From Gammaproteobacteria bacterium (lineage in GTDB: Bacteria; Pseudomonadota; Gammaproteobacteria; Competibacterales; Competibacteraceae), in the NCBI GenBank assembly GCA_024235135.1, contig JACKMZ010000007.1, positions 62,001 through 126,000 on the forward strand: 64,000 nt of DNA, written 5' to 3'. Shown here piece by piece: positions 57,880-64,000 of this stretch. The position numbers were made by a program, and so were the translations under genes. Position 1 is the first letter of the stretch. Each line of letters opens with the position of its first letter. A model generated the notes under the pieces. It did not search any database. It saw only the letters and a list, made by a program, of their open reading frames with translations, and was not told where the DNA came from.

Positions 57880-59403
57880 ATGGCTGCCCTACCCAGTTCC
57901 GCAAAAATCGGCATCATCGGGGCCGGCACCATGGGTGCGGGCATCGCGCAGGTCGCCGCCCGCGCCGGTTACCAAGTATTGTTGTTCGACGCCATGGTCG
58001 GCGCGGTGGAAAAGGGCTTGCAGCGGATCACCCAGGATCTGGAGCGCCTGGTGAAACGCGGCAAACTGACCTCCCCGGAGCGGGACGTGATCCTGTGGCG
58101 GATCAGCCCGGTGCACAGCCTGGAGGCCCTGGCCCCCGCCAAGCTGGTGCTGGAGGCGATCGTCGAGGATTTGGAGGTCAAGCGCAATCTGTTCGCGCAG
58201 ATCGAGACCATCTGCGGGGATGAGGTGATTCCCGCGACGAACACCTCCTCGCTGTCGATCACCGCCATCGGCGCAAAACTCAAACGGCCGCAAAATTTGG
58301 TCGGGATGCACTTTTTCAATCCCGCGCCGGTCATGAAGCTGGTCGAAGTGGTCAGCGGCATCGACACCGATCCCGGCATCGCCGCGACCATCTACGACAC
58401 CGCCCAGGCATGGGGCAAGATCGCGGTACACGTCAAATCCACGCCAGGCTTCATCGTCAATCGCGTGGCTCGGCCCTTTTACGCCGAGGGCATGCGTGTC
58501 CTGCAAGAGGGCGGCGCGGACGCGGCCACCCTTGACGCCATTCTGCGCGAGTCCGGCGGTTTCCCCATGGGTCCGTTCGAGTTGATGGACCTCATCGGCC
58601 ACGATGTCAACTTCGCCGTGACCGGTTCGGTGTTCACCGCCTATTTCAACGACCAGCGATTTCAGCCTTCGCTGCTGCAGCAGGAACTGGTCAGCGCCGG
58701 CTATCTGGGCCGCAAGACCGGGCGCGGCTTTCACTTCTACGAACATGAAGATGGCCGGTCGCCTACTTTGCCGGCAACCACCGAGCCCGGCCCCCGTCCC
58801 GGCGCCGTGACCGTGCATGGCCACCTGGGGGTGGCCGAACCCTTGGTGGATCGCCTAAGCCAAGCGGGCATCACGGTGACTCGCGCGGACGGAGACGGAT
58901 ATCTGCAAGTCGCTGGGACGCGCCTGTATCTCAGCGACGGCCGGCTCGCCACGGAACGCGCGGCCGCCACGGGCTGCGCCAATTTGGCTCTGTTCGATCT
59001 GGCCCTGGACTACGTCAAGGCCGGACGCATCGCCTTGACCACGGCCGATCAGGCCGCGCCGGAAACGGCCGCCATCGCCGCGGGCTTGTTCCAGGCGCTG
59101 GGCAAAACGGTTTCCGTGATCGACGACATTCCCGGTCTGATGGTGATGCGCACCGTCTGCATGTTGGCCAACGAAGGCGCGGACGCGGTCAACCAAGGCG
59201 TCTGCACGGCCGAAGCCGTCGATCTGGGGATGCGCAACGGGGTCAATTATCCCCGTGGCCCCCTGGCCTGGGCCGAGGCCATCGGACTGCCCACGGTGCT
59301 GAGCGTTCTGGATAATCTGGCCCGCACCTACGGCGAGGACCGGTACCGCGCCTCGCCGCTATTGCGACGCAAGGTATTCGGGGGAAGCACTTTCCATGGT
59401 TGA
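57880..59403 (+). CDS. paaH: 3-Hydroxyadipyl-CoA dehydrogenase
   Basis: About 507 residues. NAD-binding GIIGAGTMGAGIAQVAARAGY, catalytic region MHFFNPAPVMKLVEVV (catalytic His) and GFIVNRVARPFYAEG, then a duplicated C-terminal domain. It oxidises 3-hydroxyadipyl-CoA to 3-oxoadipyl-CoA. The ATG 57880 lies just after the paaG stop. The stop overlaps the paaI start by eight bases. Confidence 0.95.
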   Translation: MAALPSSAKIGIIGAGTMGAGIAQVAARAGYQVLLFDAMVGAVEKGLQRITQDLERLVKRGKLTSPERDVILWRISPVHSLEALAPAKLVLEAIVEDLEVKRNLFAQIETICGDEVIPATNTSSLSITAIGAKLKRPQNLVGMHFFNPAPVMKLVEVVSGIDTDPGIAATIYDTAQAWGKIAVHVKSTPGFIVNRVARPFYAEGMRVLQEGGADAATLDAILRESGGFPMGPFELMDLIGHDVNFAVTGSVFTAYFNDQRFQPSLLQQELVSAGYLGRKTGRGFHFYEHEDGRSPTLPATTEPGPRPGAVTVHGHLGVAEPLVDRLSQAGITVTRADGDGYLQVAGTRLYLSDGRLATERAAATGCANLALFDLALDYVKAGRIALTTADQAAPETAAIAAGLFQALGKTVSVIDDIPGLMVMRTVCMLANEGADAVNQGVCTAEAVDLGMRNGVNYPRGPLAWAEAIGLPTVLSVLDNLARTYGEDRYRASPLLRRKVFGGSTFHG

Positions 59404-59857
59404 GAACAGCGCGGCGGTGGCGCAGAAAAAATTGGCCGAAACCTGTAGCGCCATCCTGTACGAGCGGGACTACGCCGCCCAGATGTTGGGCATCGTTCTG
59501 GACGAGGTGGGTCCGGGATACGCCCGCATGCACATGAACGTGCGCAAGGACATGGTCAACGGCCACGACATCTGCCATGGCGGCATCATCTTCACACTCG
59601 CCGACACCACTTTCGCTTATTCCTGCAACAGCCGCAATCTGGTGACCGTCGCCTCGGGATGCAGTATCGACTTCGTCAATCCCGGCCAGTTGGGCGATTG
59701 TCTGACCGCGGTGGCTCACGAACGTTCGCTCAGCGGGCGCACCGGAATCTACGACATTACGGTGACCAATCAGAACGATACCGTCATCGCGCACTTCCGG
59801 GGTCGTTCCCATCGCATCCAGGGGCAGGTCGTACCGGGGCTGGAGATCGAGTTATGA
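59396..59857 (+). CDS. paaI: PaaI hotdog-fold thioesterase
   Basis: 153 residues. A hotdog thioesterase with GHDICHGGIIFTLADTTFAYSCN (acid in the ADT segment). It hydrolyses ring-hydroxylated phenylacetyl-CoA and protects the CoA pool. It overlaps paaH at its start and paaJ (ATGA) at its stop. Confidence 0.95.
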   Translation: MVENSAAVAQKKLAETCSAILYERDYAAQMLGIVLDEVGPGYARMHMNVRKDMVNGHDICHGGIIFTLADTTFAYSCNSRNLVTVASGCSIDFVNPGQLGDCLTAVAHERSLSGRTGIYDITVTNQNDTVIAHFRGRSHRIQGQVVPGLEIEL

Positions 59858-61059
59858 AAAACGCGTACATCTGCGATGCCATCCGCACCCCCATTGGCCG
59901 TTATGGCGGCGCTTTAGCCGCGGTGCGCGCGGACGACCTGGCGGCCATTCCCATCAAAGCGCTTATCGAGCGGAATCCGAACCTGGACTGGTCGCAGGTG
60001 GACGATGTGATTTATGGCTGCGCCAATCAGGCGGGCGAGGATAACCGCGATGTGGCGCGCATGGCCGTGCTGCTCGCGGGCCTGCCGATGTGCGTATCCG
60101 GCACCACGGTCAACCGGCTGTGCGGCTCGGGCATGGATGCGGTCGGCATGTCAGCGCGCGCCATCAAGGCCGGGGAAGCGGAACTGATGATCGCCGGCGG
60201 GGTGGAGTCCATGTCGCGCGCCCCATTCGTCATGGGCAAAGCGGAATCCGCCTTCAGCCGCAAGGCGGAAATCTACGACACCACGATCGGCTGGCGTTTC
60301 ATCAATCCCTTGCTGAAAAAGCAATACGGCGTGGATTCCATGCCGGAAACGGCCGAAAACGTCGCGGAAGACTTTCGGATTTCCCGCGAGGATCAGGACG
60401 CCTTTGCCTTACGCAGTCAACAGCGCACGGCCGCCGCCCAGAAAGCGGGCATTCTGGCGGAGGAGATCACCCCGGTGGTGATTCCCCAGAAGCGCGGCCA
60501 GGCCCTGAGTGTCGATTGCGACGAACATCCGCGTGCGGACACGACATGGGAGATGCTGGCCAAGCTGCCGACCCCGTTCCGCCAGGGGGGCTCGGTTACG
60601 GCCGGCAATGCCTCGGGCGTCAACGACGGCGCCTGCGCGCTCATCATCGCTTCCGAGGAAGCCGCCAAACAGCATGGTTTGACTCCCCAGGCGCGCATCG
60701 TCGCCAGTGCGACGATCGGGGTGGCGCCCCGCATCATGGGCTTTGGCCCGGCCCCCGCCACACGCCGACTGATGGCCAAGACCGGCCTGCGGATCGAGGA
60801 CATGGACGTGATCGAACTGAACGAAGCCTTTGCCGCACAGGCCCTGGCGGTGCTCCGCGAACTGGGCCTTCCCGACGATGCGCCCCAGGTCAATCCCAAT
60901 GGCGGCGCCATCGCTTTGGGGCACCCCTTGGGCATGAGCGGCGCTCGGCTGGTAACCACGGCCCTGTATCAACTTCGGCGCAGCGGCGGGCGTTACGCGC
61001 TGTGCACCATGTGTATCGGAGTCGGTCAGGGCATCGCCTTGATCATCGAGCGGGTCTGA
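59854..61059 (+). CDS. paaJ: 3-Oxoadipyl-CoA thiolase
   Basis: 401 residues. Acyl-enzyme Cys in VNRLCGSGMDAV, His in NPNGGAIALGHPLGMSG and Cys in CTMCIGVGQG. It cleaves 3-oxoadipyl-CoA to succinyl-CoA and acetyl-CoA, and the ring-opening C8 intermediate as well. Starts within paaI. Confidence 0.95.
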   Translation: MKNAYICDAIRTPIGRYGGALAAVRADDLAAIPIKALIERNPNLDWSQVDDVIYGCANQAGEDNRDVARMAVLLAGLPMCVSGTTVNRLCGSGMDAVGMSARAIKAGEAELMIAGGVESMSRAPFVMGKAESAFSRKAEIYDTTIGWRFINPLLKKQYGVDSMPETAENVAEDFRISREDQDAFALRSQQRTAAAQKAGILAEEITPVVIPQKRGQALSVDCDEHPRADTTWEMLAKLPTPFRQGGSVTAGNASGVNDGACALIIASEEAAKQHGLTPQARIVASATIGVAPRIMGFGPAPATRRLMAKTGLRIEDMDVIELNEAFAAQALAVLRELGLPDDAPQVNPNGGAIALGHPLGMSGARLVTTALYQLRRSGGRYALCTMCIGVGQGIALIIERV

Positions 61060-61154
61060 GCGAATCGCCGCCTTCCCTCTCCGGCGGGCCACTGCGGCGG
61101 CCTGCCTGTTGTAACGCTAAATCATAAACCAATGATCTGAGGAGGAAATGACAC

Positions 61155-62477
61155 ATGATAAACAACCCGGCCAACCGCCCCCCCGCGAAGAGCGAGCTGG
61201 AACCGATCGAGACCGCTAGCCGGGAGGAGCTGGCCGCTGTTCAGTTGGAACGGCTGCGATGGTCACTGAATCACGCCTATAGCAACATTCCCTTCTACAA
61301 GAATCACTACGACAGTCACGGCGTCCATCCCTCCGATCTGAAATCCCTGGAGGATTTGGCCAAGTTTCCGTTCACCGTCAAGAAGGACATGCGTGACAAT
61401 TATCCCTTCGGACTGTTCGGCGTTCCCATGGAAGACATCGTGCGTATCCACGCTTCCAGCGGCACGACCGGCAAACCGACGGTGGTTGGCTACACCCGGA
61501 ACGACATCGACAACTGGGCCAATCTGATGAAGCGATCCATCCGCGCGGCTGGCGGACGACGCAGCGACAAGATCCATATCTCCTATGGCTATGGCCTGTT
61601 CACCGGCGGTCTGGGCGCGCATTACGGAGCGGAACGGCTGGGAGCGGCGGTCATCCCCATGGGCGGCGGGCAAACCGAGAAACAGGTACAACTGATTCGG
61701 GATTTCCAGCCCGACGTGATCATGGTCACCCCGTCCTATCTGCTGAACATCATCGACGAAATCGAACGGCAGGGCATCAACCCGCGGGAAACCTCGCTGC
61801 GTATCGGCATTTTCGGCGCGGAGCCCTGGACCCAAGCCATGCGCGTGGAAATCGAGGAGCGCATGGGTATCGATGCCACCGACATCTACGGCCTATCGGA
61901 AATTCAGGGTCCGGCGGTCGCCCAGGAGTGCCTGGAGACCAAGGACGGTCCGACCATCTGGGAAGACTATTTCTATCCGGAAATCATCAATCCCGAAACC
62001 GGCGAGGTGTTGCCGGATGGCCAGGAAGGCGAACTGGTCTTCACCACCCTGGCCAAGGAAGGGATTCCCATGCTCCGTTACCGAACCCGTGATTTGACCA
62101 CCCTGTTGCCGGGCACGGCGCGGACCATGCGGCGCATGGCGAAGATTACCGGGCGCAGCGACGATATGCTGATCATCCGTGGCGTCAACGTATTCCCGAC
62201 CCAGATCGAGGAACTGATCTGCAAAAGCCCCCAACTGGCGCCGCATTATTTCATCGAGGTCTACAAGGATGGCCACATGGACTCGGTCGATGTGCTGGTC
62301 GAGCCCAAACCGGGCGTCAGCAAGGAAGATCAGGCGGCGGCGGCCAAGCAATTGCAGCACGACATCAAGACGTACATCGGCATTTCCACGACCATCAAAC
62401 CGGTGGACATCGGCGACATCGTGCGTTCCGAAGGCAAAGCGAAAAGAGTGATCGACAAACGCCCCAAAGGCGGTTGA
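61155..62477 (+). CDS. paaK: Phenylacetate-CoA ligase
   Basis: 440 residues. HASSGTTGKPTVVGYT binds ATP phosphates, YGLSEIQGP is the A4-type motif, and MLIIRGVNVFPTQIEEL is the adenylation C-terminal hinge. It activates phenylacetate, the first step of the pathway. A strong AGGAGG precedes it; 95 bases separate it from paaJ. No paaABCE or paaZ is in the window. Confidence 0.95.
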   Translation: MINNPANRPPAKSELEPIETASREELAAVQLERLRWSLNHAYSNIPFYKNHYDSHGVHPSDLKSLEDLAKFPFTVKKDMRDNYPFGLFGVPMEDIVRIHASSGTTGKPTVVGYTRNDIDNWANLMKRSIRAAGGRRSDKIHISYGYGLFTGGLGAHYGAERLGAAVIPMGGGQTEKQVQLIRDFQPDVIMVTPSYLLNIIDEIERQGINPRETSLRIGIFGAEPWTQAMRVEIEERMGIDATDIYGLSEIQGPAVAQECLETKDGPTIWEDYFYPEIINPETGEVLPDGQEGELVFTTLAKEGIPMLRYRTRDLTTLLPGTARTMRRMAKITGRSDDMLIIRGVNVFPTQIEELICKSPQLAPHYFIEVYKDGHMDSVDVLVEPKPGVSKEDQAAAAKQLQHDIKTYIGISTTIKPVDIGDIVRSEGKAKRVIDKRPKGG

Positions 62478-62558
62478 CGGATTTTTCCAATCCTCGTCCC
62501 GCATTCGGTGGGACGCGGGTTTGGAAGGACGGTTTTTCTCGCTCCTATCGATCCAAGA

Positions 62559-63032
62559 TCACAATAAGCCGTCTATCGCGTCGGTAATTTCCCTGGCTAG
62601 CGGCTCGACTTTCGACGGCCACATATCGACGAGATGGCCGTCCGCGTCGATGAGATATTTGTGAAAATTCCAGCGCGGCGCTGCGTCCTCGCCGACCTGC
62701 TCGACTATCCAACGGTAGAAAGGATGGGCATCCTGCCCGATGACGCGCTGTTTGGCGGTCATCGGGAAATCCACCCCGAAACGGGCGGTGCAGAATGCCT
62801 GGATGGTCTCCTCGGCAGCGGGTTCCTGCTGGCCGAAATCGTTGGACGGAACGCCCAACACGATCAGCCCCCGATCCCGGTATCGTTGCCACAGCTTTTG
62901 CAGTCCCGCGTATTGCGGCGTATAGCCGCATTCCGACGCGGTATTGACTATCAGCACCGGATGGCCCTGGAAATCCTGTAGAGACAGCGGCTTGTGATCG
63001 ATGCTCGTGAATGAGTAGGGGTGCGCGCTCAT
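62559..63032 (-). CDS. Glutathione peroxidase-family thiol peroxidase
   Basis: 157 residues. NTASECGYTPQYAGLQ has the catalytic Cys in place of selenocysteine, VLGVPSNDFGQQEP the Gln, and WNFHKYLID the Trp/Asn pair. It reduces hydroperoxides, probably with thioredoxin. It converges with paaK and follows the B3/B4-domain gene by 54 bases. Confidence 0.94.
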   Translation of the reverse strand: MSAHPYSFTSIDHKPLSLQDFQGHPVLIVNTASECGYTPQYAGLQKLWQRYRDRGLIVLGVPSNDFGQQEPAAEETIQAFCTARFGVDFPMTAKQRVIGQDAHPFYRWIVEQVGEDAAPRWNFHKYLIDADGHLVDMWPSKVEPLAREITDAIDGLL

Positions 63033-63086
63033 GTGTTCTCCCGCTATTGTTCAAGCCCGATGTCCTGTTTGGACACTCGGGTACGA

Positions 63087-63749
63087 TTAATCCTGCCGCA
63101 CAATCCAGGTTCGTATATCCGTACCCGCGGTGAAACGCGTCAACAAATCCCGGCCTCGTTCCAGGCCGGCTTCCAAGCCGACCTCGCCGGAAAATCCCAT
63201 GATCACCATCAGCGCCTGACGGGTTTGGGTGGTGATCGGCGCCCGTTCCGAATCGCTGGTCGGACTGCCGAATGGACCGGCTTGATCCGCAAGTAGCGGC
63301 AGATTCTCCAAATTGATCTCGCCCTTGCCTATGCCTTTGTAGGTTTCCCCAGTCCGGCCTCGCCTGAATACGATCGGCGGTTGCAGCCGCGCGCAATCGT
63401 AAGAACCCAGCGGATGATGCGTTTCCAGGGACAGCAGGTTGTTGATGTCCACCAGCGTATTGACCCGGTACAAGCCTTTCCCCTGCGCGATCCGGCGCAA
63501 TAACGCCTCGGCGGAGCCGCGATATCGGCCAGGGTCCTTGCCGCAGGACTTATAGGCGCTGCGCTGCGCCGCGACTTCCGGTAGACCGGCGATCTGTCCC
63601 ACGTCCCGTTTCGCCAATGCGGCGATCCGCTGTTCGATTTCCCGCCAAAGCGATTCGTCCTGTCCAGCGACGCTTACGGTCGCGGCAAGGCAACCCAAGG
63701 CCAGTGTCGGCGCCTGTATTCGCCACTCCCGGTCCAGATGGATGATCAT
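63087..63749 (-). CDS. B3/B4 tRNA-binding-domain protein
   Basis: 220 residues. The segment YKSCGKDPGRYRGSAEALLRRIAQGKGLYRVNTLVDINNLLSLETHHPLGSYD (parts CGKDPGRYRGSAEALLRR and VNTLVDINNLLSLE) is the B3/B4 fold of the phenylalanyl-tRNA synthetase beta chain, here free-standing. Such proteins may edit mischarged tRNA or act on phosphoamino compounds. No catalytic residue assignment. It lies upstream of the peroxidase gene. Confidence 0.88.
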   Translation of the reverse strand: MIIHLDREWRIQAPTLALGCLAATVSVAGQDESLWREIEQRIAALAKRDVGQIAGLPEVAAQRSAYKSCGKDPGRYRGSAEALLRRIAQGKGLYRVNTLVDINNLLSLETHHPLGSYDCARLQPPIVFRRGRTGETYKGIGKGEINLENLPLLADQAGPFGSPTSDSERAPITTQTRQALMVIMGFSGEVGLEAGLERGRDLLTRFTAGTDIRTWIVRQD

Positions 63750-63792
63750 CGTCGGCCTATCCTCCGTTCATTTCGGTCACGCCGCTGACGGC
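63750..63792. other. Short gap
   Basis: No promoter or terminator seen in 43 bases; the two flanking minus-strand genes may be co-transcribed. Confidence 0.35.
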
Positions 63793-64000
63793 TCACGGCG
63801 CCGCGTTGGGCGGCGACCGGTTGATTTCGTCAAGAATGTCCTCGGCCCGCCGTTGCAGAGCGTGGAATTGCTGAAGACGCTGCGAATCGTTATGACGCAA
63901 TCCGTCGATCAGGGCCAGCAAAGCATCCCGCCGGGCTTTGGAAAATTCCAGCAACAGCCGGTAACTGACGTATGAAGGCGAACCGCGGGTCAGATCGATG
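63793..64000 (-). CDS. 3' end of a truncated gene, helical protein
   Basis: A minus-strand frame enters from the window edge and runs 68 codons to a TGA at 63793-63795. The peptide has a helical, Leu/Arg-rich character (RLLLEFSKARRDALLALIDGL and QRRAEDILDEINRS), with a Pro/Ala end. Its start and identity lie beyond the window. Confidence 0.65.
   Translation of the reverse strand, partial: IDLTRGSPSYVSYRLLLEFSKARRDALLALIDGLRHNDSQRLQQFHALQRRAEDILDEINRSPPNAAP

Overview
The window looks like a chromosomal stretch of a GC-rich Gammaproteobacterium. The evidence is the conserved block of two M16 peptidases, rsmD, coaD and a YfhL-type ferredoxin divergent from ftsY-rpoH, plus CysG, lptM-lysA, a CusBA-type efflux pair, an AcrB-type pump, Pst and paa genes. 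The mix of glycogen/trehalose enzymes and phenylacetate catabolism would suit a storage-polymer lineage such as Competibacter relatives, but that placement is inference only. No phage, insertion sequence or CRISPR array was seen.

Layout. 0-6.3 kb: a membrane Ser/Thr kinase with six long periplasmic repeats, divergent from a PP2C phosphatase, then an outer-membrane barrel protein behind a 22-bp palindrome. 6.3-12.8 kb: housekeeping block, with rpoH preceded by a near-perfect CIRCE operator and ftsE/ftsX absent between ftsY and rpoH. 13-21.6 kb: a VapBC-like pair, a lipoprotein, cysG, lysA with a 48-residue lptM-like gene, an esterase, corA and a cytochrome c. 21.6-29 kb: glgB divergent from one continuous gene encoding GlgX fused to TreZ, then aqpZ. 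29-34.9 kb: Cu/Ag efflux genes and a decayed transporter. 35.2-38.2 kb: a promoter-to-terminator RNA candidate, a 66-residue protein, and a Ro60-like (solenoid plus VWA) protein followed by two tRNA-mimicking RNAs. 38.2-43.3 kb: lipoprotein, tRNA-Arg and an RND pump. 43.5-49.1 kb: a frameshifted RpiB-like gene, an unknown protein and pstSCAB with a Pho box. 49.4-52.7 kb: an AhpD-like protein, two more toxin-antitoxin pairs and an EamA transporter flanked by inverted repeats. 52.6-62.5 kb: divergent paa genes. 62.5-64 kb: glutathione peroxidase, a B3/B4-domain protein and a truncated gene.

The most interesting locus is 36.1-38.14 kb. The Ro60-like protein is followed within about 65 bases by two RNAs of about 125-140 nt. 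Both are built on the same scaffold: an outer stem, an internal loop whose 3' side is GACTT, an inner stem, a TTACAT linker, and a tRNA-like core. In the first RNA the tRNA parts are circularly permuted (anticodon arm, T arm, closed acceptor stem, D arm). In the second they are in normal order but the acceptor stem is replaced. This matches the idea of bacterial Y RNAs that mimic tRNA and bind Ro proteins, with an unusual extra anticodon arm and two core topologies in one locus.

Working together: the phenylacetate genes cover ring activation (PaaK), isomerisation and beta-oxidation (PaaG, PaaF, PaaH, PaaJ), thioesterases (PaaI, PaaY) and an aldehyde dehydrogenase (PaaN); the epoxidase PaaABCE and PaaZ are not in the window. 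GlgB with GlgX-TreZ points to glycogen turnover linked to trehalose. PstSCAB is a complete phosphate importer.
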